Shown here: one piece after another, positions 35,476-44,379 of the stretch
Numbering within the stretch: the stretch's first letter is position 1
Layout: the number at the start of each line of letters is the position of its first letter
Source of the DNA: Bradyrhizobium huanghuaihaiense
GTDB lineage: Bacteria > Pseudomonadota > Alphaproteobacteria > Rhizobiales > Xanthobacteraceae
DNA length: 64,000 bases
Reading direction: 5' to 3'
Assembly: GCF_007830635.1 (NCBI RefSeq)
Contig: NZ_VLLA01000026.1
Location: 23,734-87,733, forward strand
The notes under the pieces: model-generated
The model's input: only the letters and a program-made list of their open reading frames with translations
Database searches by the model: none
Told to the model about the DNA's origin: nothing
Program-made: the position numbers and the translations under genes

Positions 35476-36359
35476 CTCCCGCGATAGGTCGCGTAGCTCC
35501 AGGGCGTGACCAGCAGCGGCACGTGGTAGTGATTTTCCGGCTCGCTGATGGCAAAGCGCAGCGGAATCTCGTCGAGGAATGGCGGGTCTGACAGCGGCAC
35601 ATTGCGCTCGGCGTAATATCTGGCGACGTTGAAGCGGAGCTCGTAGCGGCCGATCGGCAATGGACGCCCGCCGATCAGCGGCTGGTCGGTGCGACCGTCC
35701 GCATTGGTGACGGTGCGCGCAATCACGCGGCTCTCGCCGAGCGCGGCGAGCTCGATGAGCTCCACCGGGATGCCGGGCGCAGGCTTGCCGGCGTGGTTGT
35801 CCAGCACATGGGTCGAGAGCCGGCCATGCACCTTGAGCTTGTCGTCGGCGACGACGAGTTGATCGAGCCGCAGCGCCGAGATACGGCCGATCTCCTCGAT
35901 CGCGCGCCGCGTCTCGGTCTTGGCGATGTTGAGCAGCCGCGTCTCGAAGTCGCGCAGCACGGAATCCTTGGTGTGACGGCGCACGCAGACGATATAGGGG
36001 AAGCCGAACTTTTCACGATACGCGTTGTTGACGCGTTCGAACGCGGCGTATTCGGCCTCCGACAACCGGTCGAGGCCGGCGCTGTTCTGCTCGTCGGTCG
36101 ATACCGCCGTCAGGCCCGCCGCACGCTGGGTCTTGTTGGCGAGATCTGGATGCGCCCGGATCAGCGCCAGCTGCACGTCGGGCTCGGCAGCCTGGATCGC
36201 CGCCATCAGCGCCGTGTGCAACTGGTTGATGCCGGTGAATGGCCGCAGCTCGGCAAGCTTCTCCGAAATCCACGGCGAGTATTCGACGACGTTGGCGAGT
36301 GCAGCGACGAAATCGGCCTTGCTGGCAGCATTGAGATCGGCGAGCGAAATCTGCGGCAT
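35472..36359 (-). CDS. Bifunctional OHCU decarboxylase-HIU hydrolase (UraD-UraH fusion)
   Basis: 295 residues from ATG at 36359. Residues about 1-165 are OHCU decarboxylase: FTGINQLHTALMAAIQ, RAHPDLANKT and EKFGFPYIVCVRRHTKDSVL. Residues about 180-295 are transthyretin-like HIU hydrolase: LSTHVLDNHAGKPAPGIPVEL, then the closing HYHVPLLVTPWSYATYRGS, whose Y-R-G-S tail is diagnostic. The two act in sequence after urate oxidase (5-HIU to OHCU to S-allantoin). The order is decarboxylase first. Fusion ensures channelled, equimolar activity. It is followed downstream, on the opposite strand, by the Mo-enzyme. Confidence 0.93.
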   Translation of the reverse strand: MPQISLADLNAASKADFVAALANVVEYSPWISEKLAELRPFTGINQLHTALMAAIQAAEPDVQLALIRAHPDLANKTQRAAGLTAVSTDEQNSAGLDRLSEAEYAAFERVNNAYREKFGFPYIVCVRRHTKDSVLRDFETRLLNIAKTETRRAIEEIGRISALRLDQLVVADDKLKVHGRLSTHVLDNHAGKPAPGIPVELIELAALGESRVIARTVTNADGRTDQPLIGGRPLPIGRYELRFNVARYYAERNVPLSDPPFLDEIPLRFAISEPENHYHVPLLVTPWSYATYRGS

Positions 36360-36364
36360 TGTCC

Positions 36365-37300
36365 TCATCCGATCTCGAACGCATCGGCGGCGAGATGCGC
36401 GTGCTTGTCGTGCCAATGCTGCGCGATCTGGAGACGGGTCGGCACCCAGACACGCTCGTGCTTGCCGATGTAATCCAGGAAGCGGATCAGCCCCGCGGCG
36501 CGGCCGGGCCGGCCGGCGAGACGGCAGTGCAGCCCCACCGACATCATCTTCGGCGCGGTCTCACCTTCGGCATAGAGCACGTCGAAGGCGTCCTTGAGAT
36601 AGGTGTAGAACTGCTCGCCTTCGGCAAAGCCCTGCGGGTTGATGAACCGCATGTCGTTGGCGTCAAGCGTATAGGGAATGATGAGCTGCTTGCCCTTGGG
36701 GCCCTTGACCCAATAGGGCAGGTCGTCGGCATAGGAGTCGCAGAGATAGAGGAAGCCACCCTCCTCCATCAGCAGCCGGTTGGTGTTGATCGACGAGCGC
36801 CCGGTGTACCAGCCGAGCGGCCGTGCGCCGGTCGCCTCGGTATGGACGCGAATGGACTCGGCGATCTCGGCGCGCTCCTGCGCCTCGGTCATGTCCTTGT
36901 GCTCGATCCATTTCAGGCTGTGGCTGGCGATGTCCCAGCCCGCCTCCTTCATCGCGGCTACGATTTCCGGATTGCGCTTGAGCGCGGTGGCGACGCCGAA
37001 CACGGTGGTCGGCCACCTCCGCTCGGTGAACATCCGCCACAGCCGCCAGAAGCCGGCGCGCGAGCCATATTCGAACATGGATTCGATGTTGGCATGGCGC
37101 TGGCCCGGCCAGGGCTGCGCGCCGAGCACGTCGGACAGGAACGCTTCCGAGGCCCGGTCACCGTGCAAGATGTTGTTCTCGCCGCCCTCCTCGAAATTGA
37201 CGACGAACTGCACCGCGACCCGCGCCTCACCCGGCCATTGCGGGTGCGGCGGGTTGCGGCCGTAACCGCGGAGATCGCGCGGGTAGCGGACGTCAGTCAC
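36365..37300 (-). CDS. puuE: Allantoinase PuuE (polysaccharide-deacetylase fold)
   Basis: 311 residues from GTG at 37300, which directly follows the stop of the upstream DUF3830 gene (TGAGTG). The metal-independent PuuE type is recognised by RDLRGYGRNPPHPQWPGEARVAVQFVVNFEEGGENN, ASHSLKWIEH and GRSSINTNRLLMEEGGFLYLCDSYADDLPYW. Converts allantoin to allantoate, the substrate of AllC encoded at 16203. The gene lies 5 bases upstream of the UraD-UraH gene, so the three form one operon. Confidence 0.93.
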   Translation of the reverse strand: MTDVRYPRDLRGYGRNPPHPQWPGEARVAVQFVVNFEEGGENNILHGDRASEAFLSDVLGAQPWPGQRHANIESMFEYGSRAGFWRLWRMFTERRWPTTVFGVATALKRNPEIVAAMKEAGWDIASHSLKWIEHKDMTEAQERAEIAESIRVHTEATGARPLGWYTGRSSINTNRLLMEEGGFLYLCDSYADDLPYWVKGPKGKQLIIPYTLDANDMRFINPQGFAEGEQFYTYLKDAFDVLYAEGETAPKMMSVGLHCRLAGRPGRAAGLIRFLDYIGKHERVWVPTRLQIAQHWHDKHAHLAADAFEIG

Positions 37301-37714
37301 TCAGACTTCCTCGAAGCGGATCGGCAGGGCGCCCTTCCAGAGCACGCTCTTGCCGAGGGTCGCCAGATTCTCCAGGCCCGAGGTCACCGTGATGAAGTGA
37401 TTGCCGGCGAGCTGGCCCATCTTGCTGGCGAAGCTCACACCGCCATAGGCCATCAGGATCTCGGTCTCGCTGATGCCGCCGGGATAGAGGATGATCTGGC
37501 CCGGCGCGGGATAGCTGGTGTGGTTCTCGTAGCCGACGCCGAAATCGAGGTCGCCGAGCGGCATCCACACCGCCTCGCCGCTCCAGCGCACATGGATGAT
37601 GTGGCTTTCGAACGGCATGGCCTTGCGGAACGCGGCAACGGTCTTGGGTGCCGCCTGCTCCTCGAAGCGTGCATCGAAGGTGTAGTCGCCGGCGCGGATA
37701 ACGAGTTTGCTCAT
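37301..37714 (-). CDS. DUF3830 family protein
   Basis: 137 residues starting MSKLVIRAGDYTFDARFEEQAAPKTVAAF. This is a cyclophilin-like beta-barrel family of unknown activity, often next to ureide or amidohydrolase genes; the GDYTFDARFEEQAAPKTV and PGQIILYPGGISETEILMAYG segments are what I recognise. It is the first gene of the puuE-uraD/H operon and touches puuE with no spacer, so its product likely acts on a ureide or serves that pathway. Confidence 0.8.
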   Translation of the reverse strand: MSKLVIRAGDYTFDARFEEQAAPKTVAAFRKAMPFESHIIHVRWSGEAVWMPLGDLDFGVGYENHTSYPAPGQIILYPGGISETEILMAYGGVSFASKMGQLAGNHFITVTSGLENLATLGKSVLWKGALPIRFEEV

Positions 37715-37803
37715 CTCATCTCTCTGAATCGGGGGCGATGCGCCCCGCGGGGAACTTTCAGCAAAAAGCACTCCATCGGGCTTCGCGCAAGGGGCGCGGC
37801 CCG

Positions 37804-38091
37804 TCACCTGCGGTCGTAGGACCAGCCGAAAATGCCGCTCCGCCGCACCTCCGGCTCCGGCTCGGCGGCCGGCGCAGCCGCGGCCGGTGCTTCCTTCAGT
37901 TCCGCCTGCGGCGGCGGTGCGGGCGGTGCCGGCAGGTTCTCGCATTTCATGGAATAGACCAGCTTGCCGTCCGCGGTCCGCCCGATCGGCGCGCAGGGGT
38001 CCGGATGCGCCGCTGAACTCTTCGGGGTGGGTTTGACCTGCGCCGCCGCCGGTGCGGCGATCAGGAGAAGGACGAGCAGATATTTCGACAT
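37804..38091 (-). CDS. Small proline-rich exported protein (95 aa)
   Basis: 95 residues from ATG at 38091. A signal peptide (MSKYLLVLLLIAAPAAAQ) precedes a mature part with a cysteine pair (CAPIG...MKCENL) and an Ala/Pro-rich tail ending in RRSGIFGWSYDRR. Of unknown function. Not part of the purine operon in any visible way. Confidence 0.6.
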   Translation of the reverse strand: MSKYLLVLLLIAAPAAAQVKPTPKSSAAHPDPCAPIGRTADGKLVYSMKCENLPAPPAPPPQAELKEAPAAAAPAAEPEPEVRRSGIFGWSYDRR

Positions 38092-38313
38092 CGTTGTCGC
38101 CTGGAAAGCCAATTCGCCCCATTGAACCGGATTGCAGCGGGCAAGTCCATCGGCGCCGTGGGCCGGTTGCCGAATATTTAGCCGGGACCAAAAAATTTGC
38201 TCGCTCCAACGTGAAGGCGGCATCCGCTGATATTCGGAAGGGCGCATCGCCATCTCAGCCGCGACGACAACAACATTTCTCACAGCCGGAACGTCGTCGC
38301 GGGAGAAACAACG

Positions 38314-38532
38314 ATGCAAAAGACTTTCGCCCTTCTCGGCGCCATGCTGATTGCCGCCGCAACCGTCCAAACCGCCGCCGCAAGCGACCGTCACCACGCC
38401 CGCAAGGCGCACCCTGCTCCCATCACCCAATCGGTGCGCGACTCCAACGCCGCCATCTGGCCGTCGCAGCCGAGCGTGCCAGACTGGTCACGCTACGCCA
38501 ACGGCGCGATGTCGGCGCCTGCGGGACGGTGA
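38314..38532 (+). CDS. Small exported protein (72 aa)
   Basis: 72 residues with signal peptide MQKTFALLGAMLIAAATVQTAAAS, then a histidine- and alanine-rich short mature chain (DRHHARKAHPAP) ending WSRYANGAMSAPAGR. No recognised family. Divergent from the previous gene, 222 bases away. Confidence 0.6.
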   Translation: MQKTFALLGAMLIAAATVQTAAASDRHHARKAHPAPITQSVRDSNAAIWPSQPSVPDWSRYANGAMSAPAGR

Positions 38533-38568
38533 TGTTGGAAGCGTAGAGCGCTGTCCCGTCCCTCTTGT

Positions 38569-38815
38569 GTCCCGGACGCGCAGCAGCGTGTAACGTTGCT
38601 GCGCAGAGCCGGGACCCAGAAGCCGCAGGATGCAGTGCCGCGACATGGGCCCCGGCTCTGCAGCGCACCGTCAGAGAGACGCTGCGCTGCGTCCGGGGCA
38701 CGAGAGCCGAGTGTGGCGTCCCACTGCTCCAACGTCGTCATTGCGAGCGCAGCGAAGCAATCCAGAATTCCTCCGCGGTAAGACTCTGGATTGCTTCGCT
38801 GCGCTCGCAATGACG
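38569..38815. repeat. Cluster of palindromic intergenic repeats
   Basis: Positions 38736-38766 and 38785-38815 are perfect 31-base inverted arms around an 18-base loop (they contain GCTTCGCTGCGCTCGCAATG and its complement). Just before them, GTCCCGG (38569-38575)...CCGGGAC (38609-38615) with inner GCGCAGCA...TGCTGCGC form another stem. Both kinds are dispersed repeats of Bradyrhizobium genomes by my recollection. They end the core segment and border the island. Confidence 0.8.
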
Positions 38816-38899
38816 GAGCATGAGGCAGCAGCGTCGCTCTTTCGGCTCGCATTTCGAATCGCAGACACGCCTACGCATCCTCGCGGCTGATTTCGCCCG

Positions 38900-39404
38900 A
38901 GCTTTGCGTCGTCACTCCACCCTCTTCAAACCAAGAGGGCGCAGGGAAGGCCGGGTGCTGACCTCGCACCCGCGGTCCGCTGCGCGAAGATGTAGCGCAA
39001 AGGAACCGCACAGCAGCATACAGGTGGTGCCAATCACTCGGCCTTCCCTGCGCGATGGTCGGACGGCTTATGCCGCGCTCTCCCGGGAGCCGAGTTCGTT
39101 CTGGCCTCCCTCACTCCCGCGAAATTCACCGGCACCGCGCCGGTTGACGCGATCACCGCCTCCGCAAGAGCTTGACCGTAGCAACGACGGCCAGGACCAC
39201 ACGTCTATATTTTGGCATTCGGTGAAACACGCCGAAACTAAGAAAACCCTTTAAATCAAGCGGCTTTTGATTAGCCTGATGCGGGCTGTTTCAGCGGGCT
39301 TCACCAAAATAAGGGCCCGGCCCTAAGCCTTTCAGCGTCCGCACGACAGACTGAAAGCCCCAAGGCCGAGCCCTTTGGTCCCAAGCCTTAGGAGCCGAAA
39401 CCAC
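38900..39404. repeat. Degenerate dispersed-repeat tract before the integrase
   Basis: The stretch from GAGGGCGCAGGGAAGG (about 38936) to CGGCCAGGACCACACG (about 39200) resembles a repeat element often mis-annotated as a small ORF in Bradyrhizobium and relatives. Reading frames here look unconserved. The remaining bases to 39404 include a partial hairpin (GGCCC...GGGCC) around 39312-39380. No tRNA is visible, so the recombinase's integration site is unclear. Confidence 0.35.
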
Positions 39405-40796
39405 ATGAATACTACCATTGTCCCCTCCCCCGCCGGCAAGCGGGGCCGCAACAGCAGCGTCATTCTGACGGACCGCCTGTGCGAGAAACGCGTCGCCAAG
39501 CGGACCAAGTTCTACGACCGCAAATGCCCTGGCCTCTACGTCAGCATCACGACGGCCGGTGTCGCCACGTTCTCGTTCAAGTTCACCGACAGGCAGACCG
39601 GCAAGCAGCGCACGGGTTGGCTCGGGGTCTACAATCCGGAGACCTTCACGGTCGAGGACGCCCGCAGCAAGGTCTACGGCCTCAAGACCATGGGCGGCGA
39701 GGCGCTCGCCGAGACCTTCCGGGACCAGAAGGCCGCGAGAGCCAAGCGCGGCAAGACCGTCGCCGAGATCATCGACGAGCGCATCAAGTGGATGAAGACG
39801 CCGGTCAAGAAGCCGGACGGCGAGATGCGGCCCCGGCTGGAGAGCTGGGAGAACACGGCCAGCCACCTCGACCGCTACCTCCGCCCCCGCCTCGGCAAGA
39901 AGCTGGCTATGGAGGTCACCAAGCACGACATCGCCACGCTCTCGAACGACATCGTCGCCGGCGAGTTTGGCAAGCCCTCGGTCAGCAACGCGCGCCACAT
40001 GCGCAAGGCGGCTTCGGGATTGTTCAACTGGGCGGCAGAGGCCGGTCGCGACTACGTGACCGCGAGCCCTTGTGTCAACTTGCCGAAACTCGACCCCGAA
40101 CATCCCCGCACCCGCGTCCTCTCCGAGGACGAGATCAGGATCTTCTGGCATGGTCTCGACCGCGACGACCTCCCCTACGACCGCCGGACGCGGCTGGCGC
40201 TCAAGTTCGAGCTGGTCACCATGCTGCGCTCGCGTGAACTGCTCGGCGCACATCGGGATGAGCTGTTCGACCTCGATGGCGAGCATCCGCGATTCGACGT
40301 CCCGCTCAAGCGGGTCAAGAAGCGGCGGGTGATCCAGCAGCCGTTGTCTGACCTGGCGGTCGAGATCATCAAGGAAGCGCTGGGATCAGAGGATCAGCAG
40401 TACGTTTTCGAGAGCCCCATGTACAAAGGCCAGCCGATCCACCGCAAGGCGATGGCCGACGCGCTGCGCGGCACCAAGAACGAGAAGAACAAGGATAAGA
40501 CCAAGACTGCCGGCCTCTGCGAGCTGCTCGGCCTCAAACGGTTCACTCCGCACGACCTCCGTCGCACGGCGGCCACCTTGGCGGGCGATCTCGGCTTCGA
40601 CGATGCATGGATCGCGAAGTGCCTCGATCACGCCCCCAGCAAGAAGTCCGATGTTGTCGTGCCGACCGTCACCGGAAAGGTCTACAACCATTCCAAGCGT
40701 TTGAAAGAGAAGCGCGCGGTGCTGGATGGGGTGACGGCCGAGGTGCGACGGATCGTCGGGGAGCCGGTGGAGCGCCGGGTCAAGGAGGCGGCATGA
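39405..40796 (+). CDS. Tyrosine recombinase (P4-type integrase)
   Basis: 463 residues from ATG at 39405 with AGGAG 10 bases upstream. N-terminal DUF4102-like arm-binding part (LCEKRVAKRTKFYDRKCPGLYVSI), core-binding middle (TVAEIIDERIKWMKTP) and catalytic half: TMLRSREL (Arg I), HDLRRTAATLAGDLGF (HxxR) and the closing CLDHAPSKK...VYNHSKRLKEKR with the tyrosine. It probably integrated the island that follows. The usual neighbouring tRNA is not recognised within the window. Confidence 0.9.
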   Translation: MNTTIVPSPAGKRGRNSSVILTDRLCEKRVAKRTKFYDRKCPGLYVSITTAGVATFSFKFTDRQTGKQRTGWLGVYNPETFTVEDARSKVYGLKTMGGEALAETFRDQKAARAKRGKTVAEIIDERIKWMKTPVKKPDGEMRPRLESWENTASHLDRYLRPRLGKKLAMEVTKHDIATLSNDIVAGEFGKPSVSNARHMRKAASGLFNWAAEAGRDYVTASPCVNLPKLDPEHPRTRVLSEDEIRIFWHGLDRDDLPYDRRTRLALKFELVTMLRSRELLGAHRDELFDLDGEHPRFDVPLKRVKKRRVIQQPLSDLAVEIIKEALGSEDQQYVFESPMYKGQPIHRKAMADALRGTKNEKNKDKTKTAGLCELLGLKRFTPHDLRRTAATLAGDLGFDDAWIAKCLDHAPSKKSDVVVPTVTGKVYNHSKRLKEKRAVLDGVTAEVRRIVGEPVERRVKEAA

Positions 40797-41376
40797 AGAC
40801 CGCACCCAGCATACCCTACAGGCGTGCGGCAATCATCTCCGCAACCTGCCGGCGCCTCCGCCGCAATTCGTGCACGTCCCCGTCTGCGCAAGGATGGCGG
40901 CAAGCGATGCATAAAAGCCTGTGGTACATCCATAACGTTTCGAGAGAGACCATATTGACTTTCCTTTAACGCATAGTGCCGGCCATGGTTGGCGATTCGT
41001 TGGCGCCGGAGCGAAAATGAGTGCCGGTGAGGCCGATACCCTTTCGATCAATTCGCCCGAGCCGACGATTTTTGCTTCGAGATAGCTAAAGCCGTTGATC
41101 TCGCGAAGTTGTTGGAGGAACAAGACACGGCAATTGTTGGGTGCTACGGTCCTTGCAGCCCTATTACAGATGCTTCGCACGCGACGACGACAACCACTGG
41201 CGCAGGGCCTCCGCGATTTGGGGAGGCTTCATACGTCGGGGCCGTTCTCGGATTATGGAAAAAGTTCGGGCACGACGCTGCTTCTTCGTCCTACGGACTA
41301 GAAAGAATTCCTGCGAGTGTCTTCGAGGCAGCAAACCCACCTGAAAAAATGCCCAAGCTGAAGCGCTGACAAGAGC
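40797..41376. other. 580 bases without a convincing gene
   Basis: Short open frames on both strands overlap here. The most coherent is the plus-strand stretch 41018-41369, which could be read as one small protein only by assuming a frameshift near 41073; I do not call it. Probably gene debris at the island edge. Confidence 0.3.
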
Positions 41377-41559
41377 CTAATGCAGCCGCTGGTGAGGAGG
41401 GTGAACCTCACTCATCTGCTCCAATCTCAGCTCCAGCCGCTCATTCAGCAGCATCAGCGCTCTGAGCGCGCCGCGCCAATCACCATTACAAGCTGCGACG
41501 ATCTCATCGACCGCAAGCTCGTATTGATCAAGAGCAGAGTTGGTGCGTTGGCGTGACAT
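41377..41559 (-). CDS. Small conserved-type protein (60 aa)
   Basis: 60 residues from ATG at 41559. Pattern DQYELAVDEIVAACNGDWRGALRALMLLNERLELRLEQM resembles a widespread short helical protein group in Bradyrhizobium ('aCdGD.raalraLl..NeyLe.el'). Two helices, cytosolic. Upstream bases have no clear ribosome-binding site. Role unknown. Confidence 0.55.
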   Translation of the reverse strand: MSRQRTNSALDQYELAVDEIVAACNGDWRGALRALMLLNERLELRLEQMSEVHPPHQRLH

Positions 41560-41746
41560 GCGAACAACATCCAAACAGAAACCTGAGTAGATCGTGTCAA
41601 TAAGGGGTCATTTTCCCCGCAATTCACAAGCAACATATGTTGTTGCGAGGCTGCAACCCGCGCGACCATCCTAGGTCCTAGGCTGGTCCATTGATGCGAC
41701 CAAAGCGCATTTCATTCTTGTTCAATTAATAGATCGCGGGGGAAAC

Positions 41747-41956
41747 GTGTTTGACGTCTATCGCAACGGGACGAGTAACCTGCTCGTTTTAGGATTAGGC
41801 TCGCCGATCCCGGCAGCTTACTCCGGCAAGAGGTGGCGCAAGAGCAGAAGAAGAATTCTGAAGGTGAGCGAAGAGATCAAATCGGCAGTTCAGCAGCAGG
41901 GCTATTACGTGCGTAGCTTGCGGCCCACAAGAGCGTTGGTGGTCGAAGTTGAGTAG
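41747..41956 (+). CDS. Small basic protein of unknown function (69 aa)
   Basis: GTG start with a purine-rich GGGGGAAA just ahead. The 69 residues are basic (SGKRWRKSRRRILKVSEEIKSAVQQQGYYVRSL). I do not recognise the family. Protein-like composition and good start context support it. Confidence 0.45.
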   Translation: MFDVYRNGTSNLLVLGLGSPIPAAYSGKRWRKSRRRILKVSEEIKSAVQQQGYYVRSLRPTRALVVEVE

Positions 41957-42305
41957 ATCGGCGACCAGTGAGGCGGCCAAAGCCGAGATAGAGCGGAGCA
42001 CATGGAATTAAACGATCCGCTCTTGGGTAAGAAGATTGATCCAGCGGGCGTGATCGTGTTTCGTCACCGACCCAGCGAGCCAGAATGAACAAGGTGTTTC
42101 CTTTAATTGCGGCGGATCGCCCGGACTTGTTCAACCACCGTCCCGGCCGGTGGCGCAAGAACGGTTTAGCTCTTCTGGCGCGAACTCATCTTTGCAGTGA
42201 TCGCAGGGGCGTTAGATTTTGAGCATCCCCGCACCTGCTCACGCGGTTGTAATTCGGTAAAGGCCGCCGGAATGAACCCCGCTGGTCAGTTGGTCTGGAA
42301 AACAC
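41957..42305. other. 349 bases without a gene
   Basis: A GC-mixed stretch between a small plus-strand gene and the terminator of the minus-strand gene at 42381. I see no open frame with a plausible start and protein, no RNA gene and no repeat. Confidence 0.35.
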
Positions 42306-42307
42306 AA

Positions 42308-42340
42308 AAAGTCGCGCCGTCAGAAAATGGGCGCGACTTT
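42308..42340 (-). terminator. Intrinsic terminator of the exported-protein gene
   Basis: AAAGTCGCGCC (42308-42318) and GGCGCGACTTT (42330-42340) form a perfect 11-base-pair stem with an 11-base loop. On the minus strand the stem is followed by TTTTTGTGTTTT, so it ends transcripts of the gene that stops at 42381. Confidence 0.75.
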
Positions 42341-42380
42341 TCTCGACGCCAAACTCGGTCGGGAACGAGCTGTTGATTAC

Positions 42381-42647
42381 TTACTTCTCTTTGATAACGG
42401 TCGTGCTGCTGCTACTACCGACTGTCCCTTCTTCGCAGACTTTAGTCTGCTTGATGCGATCTTCGGCTTCCACGCGGCTCTTGAAAGCCATCGGACCGAT
42501 TTGTGTTACGATCTCCTTGTCCGCCGGGCGTGTGGTGGTAACCGTGCATTGGCGGCTCGGACCTTGCACGACATAGTACTCATCGGCCAGTGCTGGGGCG
42601 GTGCATCCGATGATTAGTGCGCCAGCAAGAAGAATTGGTGCCTTCAT
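42381..42647 (-). CDS. Small periplasmic protein (88 aa)
   Basis: 88 residues from ATG at 42647, with signal peptide MKAPILLAGALIIGCTAPALA. The mature chain, DEYYVVQGPSRQCTVTT..., has two cysteines and ends in a serine-rich tail. I recognise the 'DEYYVVQ....C.vt..rP' style of small Bradyrhizobium exported proteins but not a function. Its terminator is visible directly downstream. A GGAAC-N16-AGTT sequence (42747-42771), one mismatch from the stress consensus, lies about 100 bases upstream on the same strand. Confidence 0.65.
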   Translation of the reverse strand: MKAPILLAGALIIGCTAPALADEYYVVQGPSRQCTVTTTRPADKEIVTQIGPMAFKSRVEAEDRIKQTKVCEEGTVGSSSSTTVIKEK

Positions 42648-42968
42648 TGTCGCCTCTCTCTGTTGAAGTGCTGCCGAACGGTACGATGAAAGGGAATGCC
42701 GCGCGCCGCGCACACGACCTCTCTCATTCTTCCTTTCGGCGGCTCTGTAACTTGTTTAAGAGTGCAGAGTTCCCTTATTTTGGCGCTTGGTAGCCAAAGC
42801 GGTTGCGATATAATCTCGCCGTGCCTGAGACGACGCGGCGCGCTTTCTTTCCCGAAGCATAAACCCGGAAGGAGCGGCGAGGGCGAAACCCCCACGTAAG
42901 CGGAACTCACTTCTTCATAGCGTCCGCTGCGTCTTTTGTCGGAAGCCGCGACGGATCTGCGGGCGGAT
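42648..42968. other. 321 bases without a confident gene
   Basis: This probably holds the promoter of the gene at 42647. The near-match to an EcfG promoter on the minus strand (AACT at 42747-42750, GTTCC at 42767-42771) is the only regulatory signal I saw. Short frames on the plus strand look random. Confidence 0.35.
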
Positions 42969-43157
42969 TTAGGTTTTTTGTTTCTCGCCTGCGCTTTTTC
43001 CGTCGGAGCTCTTAGAGCGCTCTTCGAAACGATCAGCGCCCTTAGCTAGATCGTGCCCCATCTTGCTCTCGTTTTTTGCTTCCTCGTTAGAAGCTGCTTC
43101 GCGCAAGCCTTCAGCGGCCCGTTCCCCCGCTTTTGATTTTTTTCGTTCGTCGTCCAT
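42969..43157 (-). CDS. Small highly charged protein (62 aa)
   Basis: AAGGAG 5 bases before the ATG at 43157. Sixty-two residues almost entirely of K, E, D, R, S and A (MDDERKKSKAGERAAEGLREAA...), probably disordered; this composition is typical of hydrophilin-like stress proteins. It lies upstream of Ku in the minus-strand direction's opposite side and is not in its operon. Function unknown; stress protection is a guess from composition. Confidence 0.55.
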   Translation of the reverse strand: MDDERKKSKAGERAAEGLREAASNEEAKNESKMGHDLAKGADRFEERSKSSDGKSAGEKQKT

Positions 43158-43302
43158 TCTAGCTCCTTCCTCCTCGAGACGTTTCCCAGCGAACTACTGG
43201 TCCTCAACTGGGATGGGCAGACGTTCCAATTAGATCGCCTGAACATCGTTCCAAGTTTTCTCGAGCAGAATCTGACCCGACTATTGAAGTGCAAAGGCCA
43301 AT

Positions 43303-44235
43303 TTAGGCAGACCGACGCTGCGATTTCGTGGCTACTGGCCTTTTCGCTTTTGTCTCTTTAGCCTGCTTCTCGCCGGCTATGGGCATCAGCATTTCCTTCT
43401 GGCCGGCGGAAGCCTTCTTCGACTTCTTGGCGGGCTTCTTTTGCGCGGCTGCCTCGGCTGCCGCACCACCCACGCTCTTGCGCAACGCATCCATCAGATC
43501 GACGATGTTCTCACCCTTCGGCCGCTCCTTCCGGCGGATTACCTTGCCTGCCCGCTTCTGGTTGATCAACTCGACCAGCGCGCTCTCGTAGTGGTCCTCG
43601 AACTTCTCGGGATCGAAATTGCCTGCCTTCTGGTTCACGATGTGCTTGGCGAGATCCAGCATGTCTTTGGTGACTTTGACGTCCTGAATCTCGTCGAAGT
43701 ATTCCTGCTCGCTGCGGACCTCATAGGGATAACGCAGCAACGTTCCCACGAGCCCCTTGTCCATGGCCTCAAGTGCAACGATGTGCTCGCGATTGGTCAA
43801 TACGACGCGACCGATCGCGACCTTGTTCATCTCGCGAATGGTCTCGCGGATCACCGCGAAAGCGTCATGGCCGACCTTGCCGTCCGGACGCAGGTAGTAA
43901 GGGCGGATCAGATAGCGCGGATCGATGTCGGTCTTGTCGACGAACTCGTCGATCTCGATCGTTCGAGTGGACTCCAGCGCGATCTCTTCGAGCTCTTCCT
44001 TGGTGACCTCGATGAACTGCCCCTTCTCCAGTTCATACCCTTTCACGATGTCTTCGTTGGGCACCTCATCGCCTGTGTCCGCATCGACCTTGATGTAGTT
44101 GATCCGGTGACCCGTCTGCCGGTTGAGCTGGTTGAAGGAGATTTTCTCGGACTCAGATGTCGCCGGGTAAAGCGCTACCGGACAGGTCACGAGTGATAAA
44201 CGCAGGAAGCCTTTCCAGTTGGCGCGGGGGGCCAT
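43303..44235 (-). CDS. ku: Ku DNA end-binding protein (bacterial NHEJ)
   Basis: 310 residues from ATG at 44235, the normal length. The Ku core starts MAPRANWKGFLRLSLVTCPVALYPATSESEKISFNQLNR and contains the ring-forming YELEKGQFIEVTKEELEEI segment, then PYYLRPDGKVGHDAFAVIRETIREMNKVAIGRVVL. A lysine-rich C-terminal tail (about residues 265-310) is the DNA-binding extension. Ku dimers bind broken DNA ends and recruit LigD. A full LigD is absent; only a C-terminal ligase fragment remains at 53394. Rhizobia carry several ku copies, so this may be an accessory one. Confidence 0.92.
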   Translation of the reverse strand: MAPRANWKGFLRLSLVTCPVALYPATSESEKISFNQLNRQTGHRINYIKVDADTGDEVPNEDIVKGYELEKGQFIEVTKEELEEIALESTRTIEIDEFVDKTDIDPRYLIRPYYLRPDGKVGHDAFAVIRETIREMNKVAIGRVVLTNREHIVALEAMDKGLVGTLLRYPYEVRSEQEYFDEIQDVKVTKDMLDLAKHIVNQKAGNFDPEKFEDHYESALVELINQKRAGKVIRRKERPKGENIVDLMDALRKSVGGAAAEAAAQKKPAKKSKKASAGQKEMLMPIAGEKQAKETKAKRPVATKSQRRSA

Positions 44236-44379
44236 GTACGCAGTACTCCGTTTTCCAGGCGGCCTGGATTCAAGACGAGCCAAAGCGGCTGGTTCCGACA
44301 CCTCCGACCCCAAAATTTTCGGCCAGCCTCCCCTTGGTTGGACTCGACTTTTGTTCTCTTTATGTTCTAATTCTCGACC

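Noticed and set aside
38900..39254. A 144-codon frame in the repeat tract before the integrase
   Set aside because: This composition (Arg/Pro/Ser-rich) matches a dispersed repeat commonly mis-called as a gene; counted as repeat instead.
41018..41369. Possible small gene needing a frameshift
   Set aside because: Only readable by assuming an error near 41073; no known family and no good start, so not called.
42747..42771. EcfG-like GGAAC-N16-AGTT on the minus strand
   Set aside because: The -10 has A in place of C and the distance to the gene is about 100 bases; listed only as a possibility in the nearby features.
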